A stretch of 64,000 bases of DNA from assembly GCF_029227915.1 (NCBI RefSeq), contig NC_079877.1, positions 35,987,851 through 36,051,850 on the forward strand, in the 5' to 3' direction. Every line of letters starts with the position of its first letter. Positions within the stretch are counted from its first letter, which is position 1. Source of the stretch: Hydractinia symbiolongicarpus. Its lineage: Eukaryota; Cnidaria; Hydrozoa; Anthoathecata; Hydractiniidae. Below, piece after piece: positions 8,382 through 19,200 of this stretch. A model generated the notes under the pieces. That model was not told the DNA's origin, searched no databases, and was given only the letters and a program-made list of their open reading frames with translations. Position numbers and translations under genes: made by a program.

Positions 8382-8640
8382 TTCAGGCCAAAATTGGTAT
8401 TTGTTTTCGACAAAACTTGGCACAGTTAACAAATAAAGTATGCTGAAAATGTTGATGGTACAAAAGTTTGATTTTTTGTCACCTAAATGTCATTTCAGGT
8501 CAAAATTTATCTAAAAATTAAAACTGCTTTATTTTCGACAAAAATTGACACAGTTAATAAAAAAAGTATGCTGAAAATGATGGTCACATCAAAATTTTGA
8601 TTTTTTGTCAACTAATGCCGTTTAAGACCATAAACGTTTC
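8382..8640. repeat. Diverged ~128-bp tandem duplication
   Basis: TTTTCGACAAAA at 8404 recurs at 8532 (128 bp apart) and is followed in both copies by ACAGTTAA, AAAGTATGCTGAAAATG and TTTGATTTTTTGTCA segments. TTCAGG at 8382 recurs at 8494, so the copies differ by an indel of about 16 bp. Both are AT-rich and non-coding. Confidence 0.7.
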
Positions 8641-9291
8641 AATCGCAAGACTTTCAACCATGAATGATAGGCTGTATTTTTTGTTAGCAATTTCTTTTAA
8701 AATGTGAGTTTACTATGACACGTTTCGTTTTGTTTGCGTTTGTTGTAAGATATAATGTCACTGGTGTGCTTTATCTTCAGAGGTTCATGCACCAAACCCC
8801 TTCGAATGTTTGGCACAATAACACAACGAATTAGCAGGTTTTCATCAAATAATTTGGTAGCGCGTGGAAATTCTTAGAGCCCCCAGGGCTTCTTGTTTTA
8901 TTTATAAAGCTCTTCTGCTAAAAAAAATATAAGTTTTTTAAAGGCTAAAATACACGGTAAGTTTAAACGGACCGTTTAGTTGTAAAAAAAACTTATAAGT
9001 TCATTTGCAAATATTTCAAATTCAATAGCTCAAACAAAGGTCTCAAATTTATATCGGGTCAATATATACAGTGAATAATGTTAGCAGAATTATGTGCCAA
9101 TACAAGTATTTAAACAATCGGTCATAACGCCAAAAAAACTATCATTTTTTCATAAATCTGAGATTAAAAGTTAACTTGGTTAATGACAACAACATTAAAA
9201 AGTCAAGATATAGAAATATTCAGAGAAGTCCACGAAAAAGGCAATACTTTTACCTGATTGTTGTAGGTGCAAGATAATTATGTTTTTCCTA
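8641..9291. other. Non-coding stretch with one small inverted repeat
   Basis: No gene or known element is seen. A perfect 5-bp inverted repeat, AGCCC (8878-8882) and GGGCT (8886-8890) with a CCA loop, is the only local structure noticed and may be chance. Confidence 0.45.
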
Positions 9292-9359
9292 GCCCTGTCC
9301 AGGATTTGAACCTGGATCTCTCATTTGCATGAGTGTCATAGCCATTAGACCAACAGGGC
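9292..9359 (-). tRNA. tRNA-like sequence, probably degenerate (tRNA pseudogene or SINE head)
   Basis: On the minus strand the 7-bp acceptor stem GCCCTGT/ACAGGGC is perfect, and the T arm CCAGG-TTCAAAT-CCTGG is perfect. A D arm is plausible (GTC/GAC). Box A TGGTCTAATGG fits TRGYNNARNGG, and box B GGTTCAAATCC differs from the consensus at one position. The anticodon arm is abnormal: the only good pairing, CTCAT with ATGAG, leaves a 4-nt loop, and the whole sequence is 68 nt rather than about 72. No anticodon can be assigned. A decayed tRNA or a tRNA-derived SINE is more likely than a working tRNA. Confidence 0.55.
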
Positions 9360-9363
9360 ATGA

Positions 9364-9383
9364 ATATATATATATATATATAT
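9364..9383. repeat. (AT)10 microsatellite
   Basis: Ten perfect AT dinucleotides lie five bases from the acceptor end of the tRNA-like sequence. Confidence 0.9.
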
Positions 9384-9726
9384 GAAAAACTTTACATGTG
9401 TATCTTATATATGCTCACATAGCCTTTTTACTAACTAGGCAGGGGGACCTGGCGTTGATTATGTCTGGTTTAGTCACAAGTAACTATAACACCTGGCGCG
9501 ATTTATACGTTTTGTAAACTGTGCCACACATTCACGTGGAGCGCTTTAGTACATGCAGTATATATATGATAAATTATGTGAAGCACACATAACAGTAAGA
9601 TGTCTCAGGTGTAATATATTTTTTAAATAATAACTTTTTTGCAAAAATACAGTTTATATGTTGTGCCCATCTTAGCGAATTTTTTCAAAATGTTTCTGGC
9701 AAAACTTAAAAAGTGAATTTCAATCC

Positions 9727-9965
9727 AGGGTGAGTGCTTAGTACAGGTATGTTGCACATCCATATAGATTTAATACCATTTCAAACAAAAGATTAGCTTA
9801 AACTTCTGTTAAATAGAAACACAGGTAACAGCTTGTTGTTAACACAGGGCTGAGTGATTTGTACAGGTATACTGTTTCGCACATACGTTTCGGCACAATA
9901 CCCATTTCTAAAAACCTATCCTAACTTCAGTTCAAACAAACAGACAGTTAACAACCTGTTCTTAT
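9727..9965. repeat. Diverged ~120-bp tandem duplication
   Basis: GTACAGGTAT at 9741 recurs at 9861. Flanking CAGGGTGAGTGCTTA/CAGGGCTGAGTGATT and the downstream CAAACA, GTTAA and CTTGTT/CCTGTT segments also correspond. Both copies are non-coding and well diverged. Confidence 0.55.
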
Positions 9966-10146
9966 CCTACGCAGCTAAAACAATTTTATATACTTTGTGG
10001 AAAATTTTGTAACATTTAAAAATAAAAATACAGTTTATAACGTGTTTTTAGCTTCTCTAAGCAAAAAACCCCCGCAATATTTAATGCAAAAAGTTTCCCT
10101 TAAAGATTAAAAATTAAACACGGCACTATGATTGAGTGTATTATCT

Positions 10147-10350
10147 CACTCACTGTGTAGAGCTATAGCCAGAAAATCTATTTCTTTGTAGCTAGCTAGT
10201 TTTATACTAGCCATTATGATATTGTTTTATCTTTTTTATGCTATTAGCTAGCTAGCTCTTCAATTCAAGTAGCTCTAGCTAGCTATTTAAGTTCTATTAT
10301 TATTCCAGCTCAGTGAGTAGTTTTATGCTAGCTAGCCTTAGGTGTGAGTG
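10147..10350. repeat. GCTAGC-rich low-complexity patch
   Basis: The palindrome AGCTAGCT and overlapping variants recur between 10187 and 10336, including GTAGCTAGCTAG, TTAGCTAGCTAGCTC and ATGCTAGCTAGCC. TAGTTTTATACTAGCC near 10196 and TAGTTTTATGCTAGC near 10318 form a direct repeat. CTCACTG near 10151 and CAGTGAG near 10312 make a loose inverted pair around the patch. It has no recognised function. Confidence 0.6.
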
Positions 10351-10800
10351 AGAATAAGAAAGAGTTCATTACATACCCTTTCTTTCTTCGCTTTCTTGAA
10401 CATAACAAGCCCTTCCGTTGGTTGCGATATGGCTTAGATTGAGTTTAAGGCGCTATGTGTCCGAGAAAATGTCATGTGATGTTAGTAAAAGTGATTTATG
10501 TATCACGTGGCTAAAAAGTGTAGGCAGATTTAACCTAAACTGGAAACGGCACCATTTACGCTTGGTACCATATTTAAAAAACAACAAAAACTCCATCGCC
10601 GTGCTAAAAACATGTTGTCTCGCTCACTAGAAAAACGTACTTAAGAATGACCATATGAAATCGCTGGGAGACTAGGCCCCAAAACGACCGATTTTTGATA
10701 TTTTTGATGTATAGGGGGACGGGGCGCGGAAATCGTATAGAAATCCTATATACTCTCCACCGTGCTTACGTTTTCTTTTATATTTGGCTTATTTAATGAG
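10351..10800. other. Non-coding stretch, no recognised feature
   Basis: A 70-codon plus-strand frame (10418-10630) is open but matches no family I know and has no context. It is treated as chance. Confidence 0.45.
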
Positions 10801-10853
10801 GAAATGGGCTCCGCTACGCTCCGGGCGCTGACGCGCCCTCCGCTTCTCTCCGC
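10801..10853. other. GC-rich palindromic segment at the satellite boundary
   Basis: This 50-bp stretch is far more GC-rich than its surroundings. It contains a perfect inverted repeat, GGGCGC (10823-10828) and GCGCCC (10833-10838) with a TGAC loop, plus CTCCGC repeats on both sides. The first satellite sequence starts immediately after it, at 10854. It may be the end of an unrelated element or the breakpoint where the array was seeded. Confidence 0.55.
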
Positions 10854-13800
10854 AAAAATTATTTAAAAAATCGTTCGGGAAATGAGTTTACTCCCTGGGT
10901 ACTTTCTTTGTATACTTTTGACTATACGGTCCGAGTCCAGGATTTAGAGGAAATTGCGGGTTTTCGTTTGCCGGCGATTAAACGTCTTTTATTCAGCGTC
11001 TCATCAAAAATGAAAACATTCTTGAAAACTACAAGTCTCATGCGTGTTAGTGGTGAAAAAATAATTTAAAAAATCGTTCGGGAAATGAGTTTACTCACAG
11101 GGTACTTTCTTTGTATACATTCGACTATACGGCCCAAACCCGGGATTTTCGGGAAATCGCGGGTTTTCGTTTGCCGGCGATTAAACCTCTTTCATTAAGC
11201 GTCTCATGAAAAATGAAAACATTTTTAAAAACTACAAGTCTCATGCGTTTTAGTGGTGAAAAAATAACTTAAAAAATCGTTCGGGAAATGAGTTTACTCC
11301 CTGGGTACTTTCTTTGTATACTTTTGACTATACGGGCCGAGTCTGGGATTTACGGGATATCGCGGGTTTTCGTTTACCGGCGATTAAACTTCTTTTATTC
11401 AGCGTCTCATCAAAAATGAAAACATTTTTGAAAACTACTAGTCTCATGCGTTTTAGTAGTAAAAAATAATTTAAAAAATCGTTCGGGAAATGAGTTTACT
11501 CCCTTGGTACTTTCTTTGTACACTTTTGACTATACGGGCCGAGTCCGGGATTTACGGGAAATCGCGGGTTTTTGTTTGCCGGCGATTAAACGTCTTTTAT
11601 TCAGCGTCTCATCAAAAATGAAAACAATTTTGAAAACTACAAGTCTCATGCGTTTTAGTGGTGAAAAGATAATTTAAAAAATCGTTCTGGAAATGAGTTT
11701 ACTCACAGGGTACTTTCTTTGCATACATTCGACTATACGGGCCAAGCCCGGGATTTACGGAAAATCGCGGGTTTTCGTTTGCCGGCGACGAAACATCTTT
11801 CATTAATCGTCTCATCAAAAATGAAAACATTTTTAAAAACTACAAGTCTCATGCGTTTTAGTGGTGAAAAAATTATTTAAAAACTACAAGTCTCATGCGT
11901 TTTAGTGGTGAAAAATTATTTAAAAAATCGTTCGGGAAATGAGTTTACTCCCTGGGTACTTTCTTTGTATACTTTTGACTATACGGGCCGAGTGTGGGAT
12001 TTACGGGAAATCGCGGGTTTTCGTTTACCGGCGATTAAGCTTCTTTTATTCAGCGTCTCATCAAAAATGAAAACATTTTTGAAAACTGCAAGTCTCATGC
12101 GTTTTAGTGGTGAAAAGATAATTTAAAAAATCGTTCGGGAAATGAGTTTACTCCCTGGGTACTTTCTTTGTATACTTTTGACTATACGGGCCGAGTCTGG
12201 GATTTACGGGAAATCGCGGGTTTTCGTTTACCGGCGATTAAACTTCTTTATTTCAGCGTCTCATGAAAAATGAAAATATTTTTGAAAACTACAGGTCTCA
12301 TGCGTTTTAGTGGTGAAAAAAAATTTTAAAAATCGTTCAGGAAATGAGTTTACTCCCTTGGTACTTTCTTTGTACACTTTTGACTATACAGGCCGAGTCC
12401 GGGATTTACGGGAAATCGCGGGTATTCGTTTGCCGGCGATTAAACGTCTTTTAATCAGCGTCTCATCAAAAATGAAAACAATTTTGAAAACTACAAGTCT
12501 CATGCGTTTTAGTGGTGAAAAGATAATTTAAAAAATCTTTCTGGAAATGACTTTACTCACAGGGTACTTTCTTTGTATACATTCGACTATACGGGCCAAG
12601 CCCGGGATTTACAGGAAATCGCGGGTTTTCGTTTGCCGGCGATTAAATCTCTTTCATTTAGCGTCTCATGAAAAATGAAAACATTTTTGAAAACCACAAG
12701 TCTCATGCGTTTTAGTGGTGAAAAGATAATTTAAAAAATCGTTCTGGAAATGAGTTTACTCACAGGGTACTTTCTTTGCATACATTCGACTATACGGGCC
12801 AAGCCCGGGATTTACGGGAAATCGCGGGTTTTCGTTTGCCGGCGACGAAACATCTTTCATTAATCGTCTCATCAAAAATGAAAACATTTTTAAAAACTCC
12901 AAGTCTAATGCGTTTTAGTGATGAAAAAATTATTTAAAAACTACAAGTCTCATGCGTTTTAGTGGTGAAAAAATTATTTAAAAAATCGTTCGGGAAATGA
13001 GTTTACTCCCTGAGTACTTTCTTTGTATACTTTTTGACTATACGGGCCGAGTGTGGGATTTACGGGAAATCGCGGGTTTTCGTTTACCGGCGATTAAGCT
13101 TCTTTTATTCAGCGTCTCATCAAAAATGAAAACATTTTTGAAAACTACAAGTCTCATGCGTTTTAGTGGTGAAAAGATAATTTAAAAAATCGTTCGGGAA
13201 ATGAGTTTACTCCCTGGGTACTTTCTTTGTATACTTTTGACTATACGGGCTGAGTCTGGGATTTACGGGAAATCGCGGGTTTTCGTTTACCGGCGATTAA
13301 ACTTCTTTTATTCAGCGTCTCATGAAAAATGAAAATATTTTTGAAAACTACAAGTCTCATGCGTTTTAGTGGTGAAAAAAAATTTTAAAAATCGTTCAGG
13401 AAATGAGTTTACTCCCTTGGTACTTTCTTTGTACACTTTTGACTATACGGGCCGAGTCCGGGATTTACGGGAAATCGCGGGTTTTCGTTTGCCGGCGATT
13501 AAATCTCTTTCATTAAGCGTCTCATGAAAAATGAAAACAATTTTGAAAACCACAAGTCTCATGCGTTTTAGTGGTGAAAAATAATTAAAAAAATCGTTCG
13601 GTAAATGAGTTTACTCCCTGGGTACTTTCTTTGTATACTTTTGACTATACGGGCCGAGTCCGGGATTTACGGGAAATCGCGGGTTTTCGTTTGCCGGCGA
13701 TTAAACTTCTTTTATTCAGCGTCTCATCAAAAATGAAAACATTTTTGAAAACTACAAGTCTCATGCGTTTTACTGGTGAGAAGATAAATTAAAAAATCGT

Positions 13801-15379
13801 TCTGGAAAAGAGTTTACTCTCAGGGTACTTTCTTTGTATACATTCGACTATACGGGCCAAGCCCGGGATTTACGGGAAATCGCGGGTTTTCGTTTGCCGG
13901 CGATTAAACTTCTTTTATTCAGCGTCCCATCAAAAATGAAAACATTTTTGAAAACTACAAGTCTCATGCGATTTAGTGGTGAGAAGATAAATTAAAAAAT
14001 CTTTCTGGAAATGAGTTTACTCTCAGGGTACTTTCTTTGTATACATTCGACTATACGGGCCAAGCCCGGGATTTACGGGAAATCGCGTGTTTTCGTTTGC
14101 CGGCAATTAAACCTCTTTCATTAAGCGTATCATCAAAAATGAACACATTTTTGAAAACTACAAGTCTCATGCGTTTTAGTGGTGAAAAGATAATTTAAAA
14201 AATCGTTCTGGAAAAGAGTTTACTCACAGGGTACTTTCTTTGTATACATTCGACTATACGGGCCAAGCCCGGGATTTACGGGAAATCGCGGGTTTTCGTT
14301 TGCCGGCGATTAAACTTCTTTTATTCAGCGTCCCATCAAAAATGAAAACATTTTTGAAAACTACAAGTCTCATGCGATTTAGTGGTGAGAAGATAAATTA
14401 AAAAATCTTTCTGGAAATGAGTTTACTCTCAGGGTACTTTCTTTGTATACATTCGACTATACGGGCCAAGCCCGGGATTTACGGGAAATCGCGTGTTTTC
14501 GTTTGCCGGCAATTAAACCTCTTTCATTAAGCGTATCATCAAAAATGAACACATTTTTGAAAACTACAAGTCTCATGCGTTTTAGTGGTGAAAAGATAAT
14601 TTAAAAAATCGTTCTGGAAATGACTTTACTCACAGGGTACTTTCTTTGTATACATTCGACTATACGGGCCGAGTCCGGGATTTAGGAGAAATCGCGGGTT
14701 TTCGTTTACCGGCGATTAAACTTCTTTTATTCAGCGTCTCATCAAAAATGTAAACATGTTTGAATACTACAAGTCTCATTAGTTCTTGTTGTGCAAAAAT
14801 AATTTGAAAAATCGTTCGGGAAATGAGTTTACTCCCTTGGTATTTTCTTTGTACACTTTTGACTATACGGGCCGAGTCCGGGATTTACGGGAAATCGCGG
14901 GTTTTCGTTCACCGGCGATTAAACGTCTTTTATTCAGCGTCTCTTTAAAAATGAAAACAATTTGGAAAACTACAAGTCTCATGCGTTTTAGTGGTGAAAA
15001 GATAATTTAAAAAATCGTTCTAGAAATGAGTTTACTCACAGGGTACTTTCTTTGTATACATTCGACTATACAGGCCAAGCCCGGGATTTACGGGAAATCG
15101 TGGGTTTTCGTTTGCCGGCGATTAAACCTCTTTCATTAAGCGTCTCATGAAAAATGAAAACATTTTTGAAAACTACAAGTCTCATGCGTTTTCGTGGTGA
15201 AAAAGTAATTTAAAAAATTGTTCGGGAAATGAGTTTACTCCCTGAGCACTTTCTTTGTATACTTTTGACTATACGGGCCGAGTCCGGGATTTACGGGAAA
15301 TCGCGGGTTTTTGTTTTCCGGCGATTAAACTTCTTTTATTCAGCGTCGCATCAAAAATGAAAACATTTTTGAAAACTAC

Positions 15380-18300
15380 AAGTCTCATGCTTTTTAGTGG
15401 TGAAAAGATAATTTAAAATATCGTTCTGGAAATGAGTTTACTCACAGGGTACTTTCTTTGTATACATTCTACTATACGGGCTAAGCCCAGGATTTACAGG
15501 ATATCGCATGTTTTCGGTTGCCGGCGATTAAATCACTTTTATTCAGCGTCTCATCACAAATGAAAACATTTTTGAAAACTACAAGTCTCGTGCGTTTTAA
15601 TGGTGAAAACATAATTTAAAAAATCGTTCGGGAAATGAGTTTACTCCCTGGGTACATTCTTTGTATACTTTTGACTATACGGTCTGAGTCCGGGATTTAG
15701 GGGAAATCGCGGGTTTTCGTTTGCCGGCGATTAAACTTCTTTTATTCAGCGTCTCATCAAAAATGAAAATATTTTTGAAAACTACAAGTCTCATGCGTTT
15801 TAGTGGTGAAAAAATAATTTAAAAAATCGTTCGGGAAATGAGTTTACTCACAGGGTACTTTCTTTGTATACATTCGACTATACGGGCCAAGCCCGGGGTT
15901 TACGGGAAATCGCGTGTTTTCGTTTTCCGGCGATTAAACCTCTTTCATTAAGCGTCTCATCAAAAATGAACACATTTTTGAAAACTACAAGTCTCATGCG
16001 TTTTAGTGGTGAAAAAATTATATAAAAACTACAAGTCTCATGCGTTTTAGTGGTGAAAAAATTATTTAAAAAATCTTTCGGGAAATGAGTTTACTCCCTG
16101 GGTACTTTCTTTGTATACTTTTGACTATACGGGCCGAGTGTGGGATTTACGGGAAATCGCGGGTTTTCGTTTACCGGCGATTAAGGTTCTTTTATTCAGC
16201 GTCTCATCAAAAATGAAAACATTTTTTAAAACTACAAGTCTCATGAGTTTTAGTGGTGAAAAAATAATTTAAAAAATCGTTCGGGAAATGAGTTTACTCC
16301 CTGGGTACTTTCTTTGTATACTTTTGACTATACGGGCCAAGCCCGGGATTTACAGGAAATCGCGGGTTTTTGTTTACCGGCGATTAAACCTCTTTCATTA
16401 AGCGTCTCATGAAAAATGAAAACATTTTTGAAAACCACAAGTCTCATGCGTTTTAGTGGTGAAAAAATAATTAAAAAGATCGTTCGGTAAATGAGTTTAC
16501 TCCCTGGGTACTTACTTTGTATACTTTTGACTATACGGGCCGAGTCCGGGATTTACGGGAAATCGCGGGTTTTCGTTTGCCGGCGATTAAACTTCTTTTA
16601 TTCAGCGTCTCATCAAAAATGAAAACATTTTTGAAAACTACAAGTCTCATGCGTTTTAGTGGTGAGAAGATAAATTAAAAAATCGTTCTGGAAATGAGTT
16701 TACTCTCAGGGTACTTTCTTTATATACATTCGACTATACGGGCCAAGCCCGGGATTTACGGGAAATCGCGTGTTTCCGTTTGCCGGCGATTAAACCTCTT
16801 TCATTAAGCGTCTCATCAAAAATGAACACATTTTTGAAAACTACAAGTCTCATGCGTTTTAGTGGTGAAAAGATAATTTAAAAAATTGTTCTGGAAATGA
16901 CTTTACTCACAGGGTACTTTCTTTGTATACATTCGACTATACGGGCCAAGCCCGGGATTTACGGGAAATCGCGGGTTTTCGTTTGCCGGCGATTAAACCT
17001 CTTTCATTAAGCGTCTCATGAAAAATGAAAACATTTTTAAAACTACAAGTCTCATGCGTTTTAGTGGTGAAAAAATAATTTAAAAAATCGTTCGGGAAAT
17101 GAGTTTACTCCCTGGGTACTTTCTTTGTATACTTTTGACTATACGGGCCGAGTCCGGGATTTACGGGAAATCGCGTGTTTTCTTTTTCCGGCGATTAAAC
17201 CTCTTTCATTAAGCGTCTCATCAAAAATGAACACATTTTTGAAAACTACAAGTCTCATGCGTTTTAGTGGTGAAAAAATTATATAAAAACTACAAGTCTC
17301 ATGCTTTTTAGTGGTGAAAAGATAATTTAAAATATCGTTCTGGAAATGAGTTTACTCACAGGGTACTTTCTTTGTATACTTTTGACTATACGGGCTAAGC
17401 CCAGGATTTACAGGATATCGCATGTTTTCGGTTGCCGACGATTAAATCACTTTTATTCAGCGTCTCATCACAAATGAAAACATTTTTGAAAACTACAAGT
17501 CTCGTGCGTTTTAATGGTGAAAACATAATTTAAAAAATCGTTCGGGAAATGAGTTTACTCCCTGGGTACATTCTTTGTATACTTTTGACTATACGGTCTG
17601 AGTCCGGGATTTAGGGGAAATCGCGGGTTTTCGTTTGCCGGCGATTAAACTTCTTTTATTCAGCGTCTCATCAAAAATGAAAATATTTTTGAAAACTACA
17701 AGTCTCATGCGTTTTAGTGGTGAAAAAATAATTTAAAAAATTGTTCGGGAAATGAGTTTACTCACAGGGTACTTTCTTTGTATACATTCGACTATACGGG
17801 CCAAGCCCGGGGTTTACGGGAAATCGCGTGTTTTCGTTTTCCGGCGATTAAACCTCTTTCATTAAGCGTCTCATCAAAAATGAACACATTTTTGAAAACT
17901 ACAAGTCTCATGCGTTTTAGTGGTGAAAAAATTATATAAAAACTACAAGTCTCATGCGTTTTAGTGGTGAAAAAATTATTTAAAAAATCTTTCGGGAAAT
18001 GAGTTTACTCCCTGGGTACTTTCTTTGTATACTTTTGACTATACGGGCCGAGTGTGGGATTTACGGGAAATCGCGGGTTTTCGTTTACCGGCGATTAAGG
18101 TTCTTTTATTCAGCGTCTCATCAAAAATGAAAACATTTTTTAAAACTACAAGTCTCATGAGTTTTAGTGGTGAAAAAATAATTTAAAAAATCGTTCGGGA
18201 AATGAGTTTACTCCCTGGGTACTTTCTTTGTATACTTTTGACTATACGGGCCAAGCCCGGGATTTACAGGAAATCGCGGGTTTTTGTTTACCGGCGATTA

Positions 18301-19200
18301 AACCTCTTTCATTAAGCGTCTCATGAAAAATGAAAACATTTTTGAAAACCACAAGTCTCATGCGTTTTAGTGGTGAAAAAATAATTAAAAAGATCGTTCG
18401 GTAAATGAGTTTACTCCCTGGGTACTTACTTTGTATACTTTTGACTATACGGGCCGAGTCCGGGATTTACGGGAAATCGCGGGTTTTCGTTTGTTGGCGA
18501 TTAAACTTCTTTTATTCAGCGTCTCATCAAAAATGAAAACATTTTTGAAAACTACAAGTCTCATGCGTTTTAGTGGTGAGAAGATAAATTAAAAAATCGT
18601 TCTGGAAATGAGTTTACTCTCAGGGTACTTTCTTTATATACATTCGACTATACGGGCCAAGCCCGGGATTTACGGGAAATCGCGTGTTTCCGTTTGCCGG
18701 CGATTAAACCTCTTTCATTAAGCGTCTCATCAAAAATGAACACATTTTTGAAAACTACAAGTCTCATGCGTTTTAGTGGTGAAAAGATAATTTAAAAAAT
18801 TGTTCTGGAAATGACTTTACTCACAGGGTACTTTCTTTGTATACATTCGACTATACGGGCCAAGCCCGGGATTTACGGGAAATCGCTGGTTTTCGTTTGC
18901 CGGCGATTAAACCTCTTTCATTAAGCGTCTCATGAAAAATGAAAACATTTTTGAAAACTACAAGTCTCATGCGTTTTAGTGGTGAAAAAATAATTTAAAA
19001 AATCGTTCGGGAAATGAGTTTACTCCCTGGGTACTTTCTTTGTATACTTTTGACTATACGGGCCGAGTCCGGGATTTACGGGAAATCGCGTTTTTCGTTT
19101 TCCGGCGATTAAACCTCTTTCATTAAGCGTCTCATCAAAAATGAACACATTTTTGAAAACTACAAGTCTCATGCGTTTTAGTGGTGAAAAAATTATATAA
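15380..19200. repeat. Higher-order repeat, ~1.914-kb unit, two consecutive copies
   Basis: A diagnostic monomer with GGTACATTCT and a TATACGGTCTGAG variant starts its marker at 15651 and again at 17565, an offset of 1914 bp. The neighbouring variants TTTAAAATATCG, GGTGAAAACATAAT and ATTATATAAAAACTAC repeat in the same order. 1914 is nine 203-bp monomers plus two 44-bp partial duplications, to within 1-2 bases. Confidence 0.85.

Noticed and set aside
8878-8890. Small AGCCC/GGGCT hairpin as the Helitron terminal hairpin
   Set aside because: No CTRR-type end lies at the expected distance and it is over 1 kb from the coding frame on the 5' side, where such a hairpin is not expected.
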